NCBI RefSeq assembly: GCF_947503465.1 | Contig: NZ_CANNDN010000002.1 | Coordinates: 496,001 to 560,000, forward strand | DNA: 64,000 nucleotides | DNA from: an uncultured Tateyamaria sp. | Lineage (GTDB): Bacteria > Pseudomonadota > Alphaproteobacteria > Rhodobacterales > Rhodobacteraceae | Direction: 5' to 3' | In this document: positions 1 to 7,649 of the stretch, in pieces | Position numbering within the stretch: the first letter of the stretch is position 1 | How the letters are laid out: the number at the start of each line of letters is the position of its first letter | Position numbers and translations under genes: made by a program | Notes under the pieces: model-generated | Told to the model about the DNA's origin: nothing | What the model saw: only the letters and a program-made list of their open reading frames with translations | Database searches by the model: none

Positions 1-893
1 GGACGGGACTGTGGGGTGTGGTTCTGCTGGGGTTCTATTACTGGACCATCAACCAGTTTGTCGTGCAGCGCACGTTGGGCGCCAAGAACCTGAAGGAAGG
101 GCAGATCGGTGCCCTGTTCGCCGGGTTCCTGAAGCTGCCGAACCTGTTCCTGATGATCCTGCCGGGGCTGATCGCGCTGAAACTGTACCCTGGCCTTGAA
201 ACGCCCGACCTGGCCTTTCCCACCCTCGCGTTCGAATTGATGCCCATCGGTCTGCGGGGCCTGATCATGGCGGCGCTGATCGCGGCGATCATGTCATCGC
301 TGGATTCCGCGATGAACTCGGCCTCGACCCTCGTGGTGAAGGATTTCGTCGAACCCATCTGGGACGTGAGCGAGGAGCGGCAGGTCTGGCTGGGCCGGGT
401 CGTGACCGGTGTGGTCATGGTGTTCGGCGCGCTCTATGCCCCGTCGATCGCGGGCTTTGAAAGCCTGTTCAGCTATTTCCAGTCGTCGCTGTCCTATATC
501 ATCCCGACCATCGTGGTGGTCTATATCCTTGGCCTGTTCATCCCGTGGCTGAACGGGAACGGGGCGTTCTGGACCATTGTGCTGGGTCTTGTCGTGGGCA
601 TTCCGCTGTTCATCATGAAAGAGGTGACGGGCATCTGGGCCGATCTGGGCCTGCCCGAGATCCACTATACCATCATGTCGACCATCATGATGGTCCTGGG
701 CATCGCCACGCATATGGGCATTTCCGCCCTGACCTCGCCCGATGACAAGGAAAACGTGGGCGATCTGGTCTGGTCGGGCAAGGAAGCGCGAGAGGTGTTC
801 ACCACCATCGAAACCCCGTTCTGGCAGGACCGCACCCTGTGGGCCGGTTTGCTGGTGGTCTGCACCGCAGGCTTCGTGATCTGGTTCTGGTGA
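1..893 (+). CDS. Sodium:solute symporter, C-terminal part (truncated by window edge)
   Basis: This is the last ~297 residues of an SSS-family (SLC5-like) Na+-coupled transporter; the reading frame is open from base 3, so the true start lies left of the window. About seven hydrophobic helices are visible. The motif VVQRTLGAKNL closely matches the same position of the full-length symporter at 2735-4348, so the two are paralogues. Family knowledge: such proteins import sugars or organic solutes with Na+. The substrate cannot be read from the sequence. MscS follows after 6 bp. Confidence 0.9.
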   Translation, partial: TGLWGVVLLGFYYWTINQFVVQRTLGAKNLKEGQIGALFAGFLKLPNLFLMILPGLIALKLYPGLETPDLAFPTLAFELMPIGLRGLIMAALIAAIMSSLDSAMNSASTLVVKDFVEPIWDVSEERQVWLGRVVTGVVMVFGALYAPSIAGFESLFSYFQSSLSYIIPTIVVVYILGLFIPWLNGNGAFWTIVLGLVVGIPLFIMKEVTGIWADLGLPEIHYTIMSTIMMVLGIATHMGISALTSPDDKENVGDLVWSGKEAREVFTTIETPFWQDRTLWAGLLVVCTAGFVIWFW

Positions 894-899
894 ACGGGC

Positions 900-2024
900 A
901 TGGAACCGGCTGATCTGCAAAATGCGGCACAGGATGCCATCGCCTGGGTCGAAGGGTTGCCCGGCTTCCTGCTGCCCCTTGCGGCGGTCGGGCTTGCCAT
1001 TCTGGGCGGGCTGCTGCTGCACTGGCTGACGTTTCGCGTGCTGACGCGGGTGTTCGGGGCCGATGTCGGGCTGGCCGGGTCCGCCGTGCGCCGGGCGCGC
1101 AGGCCCATGCGGCTTGCCTTTGTCCTGCTTGGCCTGATCGTTGTGCTGCCTGCGGTGCGCCTGCCGACATTCTGGAACGACGGATTGCAGCACACGGTGC
1201 TTATCCTTCTGATCGTGCTTGTGGGGTGGACCGCCATCCTGCTGGTCAATCACTTTGCCGAACGGTCGATGCGCAAGTACCGGTTCGACACGGACGACAA
1301 CCTGGCCGCCCGCAAATACGTCACGCAGGTGCGCGTTTTGCGGCGCACCGCCGTGATCGTGCTGGGCATCTTCACCGCCGCCGCCGTCCTGCTGACATTC
1401 GAGAGCGTGCAGCGTTACGGCGTCAGCCTGTTCGCCTCCGCCGGGGCGGCGGGGTTGATCCTGGGCCTTGCGGCGCGGCCCGTGCTGGCCAACCTGATCG
1501 CGGGCATCCAGATCGCCATCACGCAGCCCATCCGGCTGGACGACGTTGTCATCGTCGAAGGCGAATGGGGCTGGATCGAAGAGATCTTTGCCACCTATGT
1601 CGTTGTGCGCATCTGGGACTGGCGGCGCATGGTGGTGCCGCTGTCCTATTTCATCGAACAGCCGTTCCAGAACTGGACCCGCGAAAGCGCGTCGATCATC
1701 GGTGCTGTGCACTGGTATCTGGACTATACCGTGCCGGTCAGTGCCGCGCGCGAACACCTGATGACGCTGCTGAAAAACTCGCCCCATTGGGACGGGCAGG
1801 TTGCCAACATGCAAGTGACCGACACCGACAAGGATACCGTCACCCTGCGCGGGTTGATGAGTGCCCGCACCTCGCCGCAGGCATGGGACCTGCGCTGCGA
1901 GATCCGGGAAAAGATGATCGAATGGTTCCAGTCCGAGTACCCGCAGGCGCTGCCGCGTCTGCGCGGAGAGTTGAGCACGCCCGCGCGCGACGACCGCGAC
2001 GCATCCAATGGCCGGGCGGCATGA
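900..2024 (+). CDS. MscS-family mechanosensitive channel
   Basis: This 374-aa inner-membrane protein has hydrophobic helices near residues 20-42, 70-90, 98-118 and 148-168. A Gly/Ala-rich pore-type helix at about 178-205 (AGAAGLILGLAA) leads into the MscS beta domain (DDVVIVEGEWGWIEEI). The family opens under membrane tension and releases solutes on osmotic down-shock. It starts with ATG 6 bp after the symporter, suggesting co-transcription with an osmolyte or solute importer. The downstream DUF998 gene begins within or next to its stop. Confidence 0.92.
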   Translation: MEPADLQNAAQDAIAWVEGLPGFLLPLAAVGLAILGGLLLHWLTFRVLTRVFGADVGLAGSAVRRARRPMRLAFVLLGLIVVLPAVRLPTFWNDGLQHTVLILLIVLVGWTAILLVNHFAERSMRKYRFDTDDNLAARKYVTQVRVLRRTAVIVLGIFTAAAVLLTFESVQRYGVSLFASAGAAGLILGLAARPVLANLIAGIQIAITQPIRLDDVVIVEGEWGWIEEIFATYVVVRIWDWRRMVVPLSYFIEQPFQNWTRESASIIGAVHWYLDYTVPVSAAREHLMTLLKNSPHWDGQVANMQVTDTDKDTVTLRGLMSARTSPQAWDLRCEIREKMIEWFQSEYPQALPRLRGELSTPARDDRDASNGRAA

Positions 2025-2028
2025 TCTG

Positions 2029-2664
2029 ATGGCCCACGAACGCAACCACGATGCCCTGAACGAATTGCGACCCGAACTGCTGGTGTTTTGCGGCGCGGTC
2101 GGGGCGCTTGGCAACATCGCGCCCCTTGCCGCCATGCTGATGGCCATCGCGTTCGCCGAACATGATTTCATGGCCGACACGATCAGCGACCTGGGGCGCG
2201 GGCCGCACAAGTGGATTATGGACACCGGGTTCTACCTGGGCGCGACCGGCATGCTGGCGCTGTCCATCGGCACGGCGCATTACCACATCGGCCGGTTCTG
2301 GTGGTCCATGGGGGTGTTCATGCTGGCGCTCTTGGCCCTCGTGATCACGCTGCTGGGCCTATGGGACGATTTGACGACACAGGGCGACAACTGGACCGTG
2401 CATGTCTGGCTGACCTTCCTGCTGGGCCCGCTCTACCTTGCCGGGCCGCTGGCCATGGCCGGGGCGATTGCGCGGGTCAGCACGGCGTTGCGCGGGGCGT
2501 TCATCGCATCCGCGTTTTTGTGGATCGTCTTTGCCACGGGCTTCAAGCTGGCGCCCGACAGCTATGACGGGGCGCTGGAAAAGATCGCGGTCGCCGCGAC
2601 CTTGATCTGGACCCTGCCGCTGGCGTGGATCCTGTGGCGGCAAGGACGCAAAAGCCTGTCCTGA
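2029..2664 (+). CDS. DUF998-family membrane protein
   Basis: This ~211-aa protein has about six hydrophobic helices and the DUF998 pattern near its first helices (DFMADTISDLGRG followed by DTGFYLGA). The function of the family is unknown. The ATG at 2029 sits 4 bp after the mscS stop; an in-frame ATG at 2008 would overlap mscS and cannot be excluded. It is probably the last gene of the symporter-MscS unit, because a new EcfG-type promoter starts right after it at 2669. Confidence 0.8.
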   Translation: MAHERNHDALNELRPELLVFCGAVGALGNIAPLAAMLMAIAFAEHDFMADTISDLGRGPHKWIMDTGFYLGATGMLALSIGTAHYHIGRFWWSMGVFMLALLALVITLLGLWDDLTTQGDNWTVHVWLTFLLGPLYLAGPLAMAGAIARVSTALRGAFIASAFLWIVFATGFKLAPDSYDGALEKIAVAATLIWTLPLAWILWRQGRKSLS

Positions 2665-2668
2665 GGCG

Positions 2669-2693
2669 GGAACCGAAGACCGGTTCGGGCGTT
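2669..2693 (+). promoter_or_regulatory. EcfG-type promoter for symporter 2735
   Basis: GGAAC at 2669-2673, 16-bp spacer, CGTT at 2690-2693. It lies 41 bp before the GTG start of the downstream symporter. Confidence 0.65.
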
Positions 2694-2734
2694 AAGCTGA
2701 TGATATTTAACGCATCGCACCGCCCGGGTGGCCC

Positions 2735-4348
2735 GTGGCACAGCCTGCCACACGGGAACCAGACACCTTGGAAAACCAGATCGACGCCGACCTAGCCGTT
2801 CTCGATTACATCGTCATCGCGGGGTACCTGGGCATCGTTGTGGCCATCGGCGTCTGGGTCGCGCGCCAGACCAAGACGGGCGAGGACCTGTTTCTGGCGG
2901 GCCGGTCGCTGGGCTGGGCCGCCATCGGTTTCTCGCTCTTTGCCTCGAACATCTCGACTTCGACGCTTGTGGGCCTCACCGGCAGCGCCTATTCCGGCGG
3001 GCTGGCGGTGTCGGCCTATGAATGGATGGCGGGCATCCCGCTTTTGCTGATGGCGTTCGTCTTTGCGCCCGTGTTCCTGAAATCCCGCATCTCGACCACG
3101 CCGGAATACCTGGAAAAACGGTACTCGCGCCGGGTACGCCTGTATTTTTCCGGCCTGACCATCGTCTTTACCGTCATCGTGGACACCGCCGGGGGGCTTT
3201 ATGCCGGGGCGGTCGTGATGCGCGTGTTCTTTCCGGGTGTCGACATCTGGATGTTCTGTGTCGGCATCGGCATCTTTGCAGGTATCTATACCGCGCTTGG
3301 CGGTCTCAAGGCCGTGGTCTACACCGACATCCTGCAAGCCGTCGTGCTGCTTCTGGGCACGGCGTTGACGGCATTCCTGATGTTCCAGTCCGTCGACTTT
3401 TCATGGGCCACCGTGCAGGATCAGGTGCCCGACGGCAATCTGAGCATCGTGCAGCCCATCGACGACGACACGCTGCCGTGGCCCGGCCTCTTTACCGGCG
3501 TCTGGCTGCTGGGCTTCTGGTACTGGGTCACGAACCAGTACATCGTGCAGCGCGTGCTGGGCGCCAAGGATCTGAGCCGCGCGCAATGGGGCGCCATCCT
3601 TGGCGGTGTTCTCAAGATCCTGCCGACGTTCTTCATCATCCTGCCGGGTGTGATGGCCGTCGTCACCCTGCCGGACATCTCGGCACCCGATCAGGTCTTT
3701 CCCATCATCATCACCGAGGTGCTGCCCGCAGGCCTGACCGGCCTTGTCCTGGCCGGGCTGATCGCGGCCATCATGTCGTCGGTGGACAGCACGCTCAATT
3801 CGTCCTCGACCCTGCTGGTCAATGATTTCCTGACCAAGGAAGGGCGTGAACCCGAGCCGGAACAACAGAAAAAATGGGGCACGTGGGCGACACTGGGCTT
3901 TATGGTCATCGCCATCATCTGGGCCCCGTTCATCCAGTATTTCGGCGGGCTTTGGGATTATATCCAACAGGCGTTTTCCGTGCTGGTGCCGCCCCTCGTC
4001 GTCTGTTTCACTTTGGGCGCGCTGTGGTCGCGTGGCACGGCCAGTGCCGCATTCTGGACCCTGATCGCGGGACACCTGTTGGGCCTGTGCGTCTTTATCG
4101 CCAACCAGTTCGGGATCTGGCCGCTGCATTTCACCATCAACGTCACGATCATGACGCTCGTGTCCGGGGCCATCTTTGTCGGTCTCAGCCTGATGGGCGA
4201 CCGGGACGACGTGGACGAGGACGCGCTGTGGTCCCGCGCGGCGGCCTTTGACACCGATGCGGCAAATGCACCGTTCCTGAAGAATGTCAAAACCCATGCC
4301 TGGATCCTTGGCGCGCTGATGATCGGCACTCTGATCCTGTTCTGGTGA
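2735..4348 (+). CDS. Sodium:solute symporter (SSS family)
   Basis: This 537-aa transporter has about 13-14 membrane helices and the SSS features LAGRSLGW (near residue 55) and AAIMSSVDSTLNSSSTL (near 345), typical of vSGLT-like sugar:sodium symporters. It starts with GTG at 2735; an in-frame TTG at 2768 is an alternative. It is a diverged paralogue of the partial symporter at the window start. An EcfG-type promoter directly upstream (2669-2693) suggests stress induction, for example import of an osmoprotective solute. The substrate is unknown. Confidence 0.9.
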   Translation: MAQPATREPDTLENQIDADLAVLDYIVIAGYLGIVVAIGVWVARQTKTGEDLFLAGRSLGWAAIGFSLFASNISTSTLVGLTGSAYSGGLAVSAYEWMAGIPLLLMAFVFAPVFLKSRISTTPEYLEKRYSRRVRLYFSGLTIVFTVIVDTAGGLYAGAVVMRVFFPGVDIWMFCVGIGIFAGIYTALGGLKAVVYTDILQAVVLLLGTALTAFLMFQSVDFSWATVQDQVPDGNLSIVQPIDDDTLPWPGLFTGVWLLGFWYWVTNQYIVQRVLGAKDLSRAQWGAILGGVLKILPTFFIILPGVMAVVTLPDISAPDQVFPIIITEVLPAGLTGLVLAGLIAAIMSSVDSTLNSSSTLLVNDFLTKEGREPEPEQQKKWGTWATLGFMVIAIIWAPFIQYFGGLWDYIQQAFSVLVPPLVVCFTLGALWSRGTASAAFWTLIAGHLLGLCVFIANQFGIWPLHFTINVTIMTLVSGAIFVGLSLMGDRDDVDEDALWSRAAAFDTDAANAPFLKNVKTHAWILGALMIGTLILFW

Positions 4349-4354
4349 CGGCGC

Positions 4355-4379
4355 GGAACCGTCACGTCGATGGGGCGTT
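4355..4379 (+). promoter_or_regulatory. EcfG-type promoter for SDR 4422
   Basis: GGAAC at 4355-4359, 16-bp spacer, CGTT at 4376-4379. It lies 42 bp ahead of the SDR start and just after the symporter stop. Confidence 0.65.
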
Positions 4380-4421
4380 TGCCCTGCAAGTCATTCCCCG
4401 CAACACGCGAAAGGTCACGTC

Positions 4422-5219
4422 ATGGACTATGGATTGAACGGCAAGACGGCCCTGATAACGGGCGGCGCATCCGGCATCGGGCGCGCGACCGCACAGGCCC
4501 TGATTGAAGAAGGTGCGCATGTCATCCTTGTCGACCTGAAGGGCGACGCGGTGTCGGATGCCGCCGCAAAACTGGGCGATGCCGCATCGGCGCTGCAAGC
4601 GGACCTGACCGATGCACGGCAGGTCGAGGGGCTGGCCGCCTCGGTCGAGGAACGGTTCAACATGCCCGACATCCTGGTCTGCGCCGCAGGCGTGACGGGG
4701 GCCAAGGGGCACCCGCTGGAAATGAAGGACAGCGACTGGCACCACGCCTGGGACACCGATTTCATGTCCGTCGTGCGCACCATGCGCGCCTTTGTCCCTC
4801 CGATGGAACGCAAGGGCTGGGGCCGCGCCGTCATCGTCTCAAGCGAGAACGCGGTGCAACCCTATGCGGACGAGGCGGTGTATAACGTCGCCAAGGCCGG
4901 TCTGCTGAACTTCGCCAAGGGGCTCAGCCGGGTGACGGCCAGGAACGGCGTGCTGGTCAACACGGTGTCGCCCGCGTTCATCGAAACACCGATGACCGAT
5001 GGCATGATGGACAAACGCGCCGAACAGGACGGCGTCAGCCGCGACGAGGCGGTGCGCAGTTTCCTGGACGAAGAGCGCCCGTATCTGGAACTCAAGCGGC
5101 GCGGCAAGCCCGAGGAAGTGGCCGCAGCCATCGCCTTCCTGTGCTCGGACAAGGCCAGCTTTGTCGTAGGGGCCAATTACCGCGTCGACGGTGGATCGGT
5201 CGCGACGATGGCGATCTGA
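4422..5219 (+). CDS. SDR-family NAD(P)-dependent oxidoreductase
   Basis: This 265-aa classical short-chain dehydrogenase has the cofactor loop TGGASGIG (residues 13-20), Asp38 suggesting NAD(H) preference, CAAG (87-90), a serine pair at 140-141 and the catalytic Tyr154-x3-Lys158 (YNVAK). It is a soluble cytoplasmic enzyme with unknown substrate. It has its own EcfG-type promoter and is one of three SDRs in this stress region. Confidence 0.9.
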   Translation: MDYGLNGKTALITGGASGIGRATAQALIEEGAHVILVDLKGDAVSDAAAKLGDAASALQADLTDARQVEGLAASVEERFNMPDILVCAAGVTGAKGHPLEMKDSDWHHAWDTDFMSVVRTMRAFVPPMERKGWGRAVIVSSENAVQPYADEAVYNVAKAGLLNFAKGLSRVTARNGVLVNTVSPAFIETPMTDGMMDKRAEQDGVSRDEAVRSFLDEERPYLELKRRGKPEEVAAAIAFLCSDKASFVVGANYRVDGGSVATMAI

Positions 5220-5241
5220 CGTGTGTCGCCCCTGCGATGGG

Positions 5242-5502
5242 TCAACGCTTGGCAAGCGGGGCGGTGATCGGGGGTGAGCCGTCGATCCGGTCGGCAAGAA
5301 TGACGACAAGCCGGTTCAGTTCGGCTGCCGCCTCGATCAGGCGCGGCAGAGCGGCACAGTCTTCGTATTCCGGGATCTGGTAGGCGGCGTGTTCGGCAAG
5401 GTGCGCCGCGACCTCGACCCTGACAAGCGCCTTGATCTGGCGGTCGAAGGGATCAAGCGTCGTGTCGAGAAGGTCCAGGATGTCAGCGGATATCTTGAGC
5501 AT
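5242..5502 (-). CDS. Hypothetical protein, 86 aa
   Basis: This is a predicted helical, soluble protein beginning MLKISADILDLLD. I do not recognise a family. The start at 5502 is preferred because AAGGGG lies 8 bp upstream; an ATG at 5523 is the longer alternative. It follows the LuxR gene on the same strand after a 70-bp gap and converges on the SDR at 4422. Confidence 0.55.
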   Translation of the reverse strand: MLKISADILDLLDTTLDPFDRQIKALVRVEVAAHLAEHAAYQIPEYEDCAALPRLIEAAAELNRLVVILADRIDGSPPITAPLAKR

Positions 5503-5572
5503 GCGGATGGACCCCTTGCGCATCGTCTGGCCGGGGACGCGATAGGCGAACCAACGGGGACGTGTAAGTCAC

Positions 5573-6337
5573 TCAGGTAAGTGACACCTGCGCGACGGGG
5601 CCTGTCGACAGGCTGGGGATCGCGCCCAGACGCAGCGCGATGATGACGGCGGACACCCGGTCGCTTACGCCCAACTTCTCAAAGCTGCGGCGGCACAGCG
5701 TGTTGACCGTATGGCGGGACACGCCAAGGATTTCCGCGATGACGCTGTTGGACTTGCCATGCGCGATCCAGTGCAGCACCTCAATCTCCCGCTGGCTGAG
5801 CGCGACCCGGATCACCCTGTTTCCATCGGGGCTGAGGTAACACAGCATGTTGTGCGCGGCCTGGCAGATCAATTGCACATGCGCCATCTCGCGCGCGGAT
5901 GCGTCGATGCCATAGCGCCCGTAGCCAAGTGCGAAATAGCCGTCGCGCCCGCTGGGGCCCGCCACGTGCACGCTCAGGCCGTCTCCGATCCCCCGGGCGC
6001 GCAGCGTGTCGACAAACGCGGCATGCCGATAGGACAGATCGGCGGACTGCGTGAATGCCGCCCAGCGCACCGGAAATGCGCATTGCCGCGACGCGACCGG
6101 AAAGGGATCGTTGATGTGACTTTCGGGATCGTTCCGCGCCCCGGCATAGGACACCACGAAGTCGCGCGGAAAGCCGACCTGGTCCATGAAATGATAGTCG
6201 TTTCGGCCAAGGGCCGCGTGGATATACGCGATCCGGCGGAACCGGAGCCCGCGCAACAGCCTGAACAGGGTGCGCCGCAGCATCGGGATGCTGCGCGCGG
6301 CAAAGATGCGGTCTGTGGCTGCATTCAGGTCAATCAT
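5573..6337 (-). CDS. LuxR-family transcriptional regulator (autoinducer-binding type), probably a solo
   Basis: This 254-aa protein has an N-terminal autoinducer-binding-like half (residues ~20-165, with SYAGARNDPESHINDPF) and a C-terminal LuxR helix-turn-helix (~185-245: LSQREIEVLHWIAHGKSN, VSRHTVNTLCRRSFEKLGV). No luxI-type synthase lies in the window, so it may be a solo responding to an outside or non-AHL signal. An aromatic position usually Trp in the pocket appears to be Phe (inference). A much longer upstream-extended frame is rejected; ATG 6337 fits the family length. A relaxed EcfG-like element at 6597-6622 faces it from ~260 bp away. Confidence 0.85.
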   Translation of the reverse strand: MIDLNAATDRIFAARSIPMLRRTLFRLLRGLRFRRIAYIHAALGRNDYHFMDQVGFPRDFVVSYAGARNDPESHINDPFPVASRQCAFPVRWAAFTQSADLSYRHAAFVDTLRARGIGDGLSVHVAGPSGRDGYFALGYGRYGIDASAREMAHVQLICQAAHNMLCYLSPDGNRVIRVALSQREIEVLHWIAHGKSNSVIAEILGVSRHTVNTLCRRSFEKLGVSDRVSAVIIALRLGAIPSLSTGPVAQVSLT

Positions 6338-6594
6338 GTCCACCCCATCGACTGGCCCCGTGCCAGCCCAAACGTGCGACGCTGGAAGGCGCGCAAAAAC
6401 AGTCAGGGTCAAGGTCAAAACGCGCCGCGGTGCCCGAAGTTCCGCGATGCAGGGACCACGGCGGCTTATCCCGCAGGTGCCAAGCCACACGGACAGAACC
6501 GCGATGTACCGCGCGGCTGACCCGTGGTCCCGCAGGCGCGGCGCACGGTCGCACGCTGCACGCGCAATCGCCCGCGTCCCCGGCCCGTCCGCGT

Positions 6595-6620
6595 GGAACA
6601 GCCCTTGACCGGTACGCGTT
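6595..6620 (+). promoter_or_regulatory. EcfG-type promoter for SDR 6675
   Basis: GGAAC at 6595-6599, 17-bp spacer, CGTT at 6617-6620. It lies 54 bp before the SDR start. Confidence 0.65.
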
Positions 6621-6622
6621 CC
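6597..6622 (-). promoter_or_regulatory. Relaxed EcfG-type promoter facing the luxR-like gene
   Basis: On the minus strand GGAAC (6622-6618), a 17-bp spacer and TGTT (6600-6597). Its boxes overlap those of the plus-strand promoter almost completely. The distance to the luxR-like start is long (~260 bp), so its activity is uncertain. Confidence 0.35.
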
Positions 6623-6674
6623 CTTGTTGAAGCGTTGCCGTTCACGGCCGCGCACCAGAACTGGAGGCAAGCCA

Positions 6675-7649
6675 ATGACAGATCGCGTCGCCGTCGTCGC
6701 AGGAGGCACAGCAGGAGTGGGCCGTGCCACGGTCGCCGCCCTGATCGACAAGGGGTATCGCGTGGGCATCCTGGCCCGTGGCCAGTCACGTCTGGACCAG
6801 TTGGAGACCGAATATGGCGACAAGGTCGTCTGCCGGACATGCGATGTGTCGGATGCCGAGGCCGTCGGTAGCGCAGGTGCCGAGATCGAAGAGCGGCTTG
6901 GCCCGGTTTCGGTCTGGGTCAACGCGGCGATGCAAACCAGCTTTTCGCCCTTTCCCGGCATGGGCCCGGACGAATTCCAGCGCATTGTCGACACCACGCT
7001 GATCGGTGCGGTGAACGGGACGCGCACCGCGCTGGCGCTGATGGAACGGCGCAACAGCGGGCGGATCGTCAATGTGGGGTCGGGCCTGTCCTACCGGTCG
7101 GTGCCCTATCAATCCGCCTATTGCGCGTCCAAGCATGGCATCAACGGCTTTACATCTGCCATCCGGTCCGAGCTGATCCGCGAAGGGTCACACATCACCG
7201 TGTCGCTGGTGCAGCTGCCCGCGCTCAACACCCCGCAATTCGACTGGGCGCTGAACCGCCTGCCCAAGAAACCGCAACCCGCGCCGCCCATCTTCCAGCC
7301 AGAGGTGGCGGCCCGCGCCATCCTGCGCGCGGTACGCGAAGGGCGGCGCGAATACTTTGTCGGCGGTTCGGTGCTGCAACTGGTGTTCGGCAACATGGTG
7401 CTGCCCGACTGGCTGGATCACAAGCTGGCCGACAGCGGTGCCGAAATGCAGAAGTCCGACAGCAATGAACCCGGCGGCCGCCCCAACAACATCGAGGGGC
7501 CGGTCTCCGGCGTCGAGGCGACGGCCCGTGGCCGGTTTTCGGACCGCGCAAGCAACAGCGCCCTGATCATCGACGCGGATCGCGCCCGGCTGATCGCGCT
7601 TGGCGTGCCATTGCTGCTGGTGCTGTGCCTGGGCCTTCTGATCGGTTAG
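6675..7649 (+). CDS. SDR-family oxidoreductase with C-terminal membrane helix
   Basis: This 324-aa protein has the cofactor loop AGGTAGVG (residues 9-16), NVGSG with Ser136, and the catalytic Tyr149-x3-Lys153 (YCASK). Beyond the usual ~250-residue SDR core it carries a polar linker and a hydrophobic tail (~304-324), suggesting membrane anchoring. ATG 6675 is chosen because GGAGG lies at 6663-6667; the frame is open further upstream but without a better site. An exact EcfG-type promoter precedes it. It converges with the GH13 gene (4-bp overlap). Substrate unknown. Confidence 0.88.
   Translation: MTDRVAVVAGGTAGVGRATVAALIDKGYRVGILARGQSRLDQLETEYGDKVVCRTCDVSDAEAVGSAGAEIEERLGPVSVWVNAAMQTSFSPFPGMGPDEFQRIVDTTLIGAVNGTRTALALMERRNSGRIVNVGSGLSYRSVPYQSAYCASKHGINGFTSAIRSELIREGSHITVSLVQLPALNTPQFDWALNRLPKKPQPAPPIFQPEVAARAILRAVREGRREYFVGGSVLQLVFGNMVLPDWLDHKLADSGAEMQKSDSNEPGGRPNNIEGPVSGVEATARGRFSDRASNSALIIDADRARLIALGVPLLLVLCLGLLIG

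Larger units (their letters stand above)
6338..6674 (+). other. Divergent intergenic region without a gene
   Basis: No convincing gene lies in the 337 bp between the luxR-like gene and the SDR. It holds the overlapping face-to-face EcfG-type promoters at 6595-6622 and a GGAGG at 6663-6667 for the SDR start. Confidence 0.6.

Noticed and set aside
5573..7072. A 499-aa version of the LuxR-like protein
   Set aside because: The extra ~245 residues overlap the SDR at 6675 and its promoter and show no domain; the family length fits ATG 6337.
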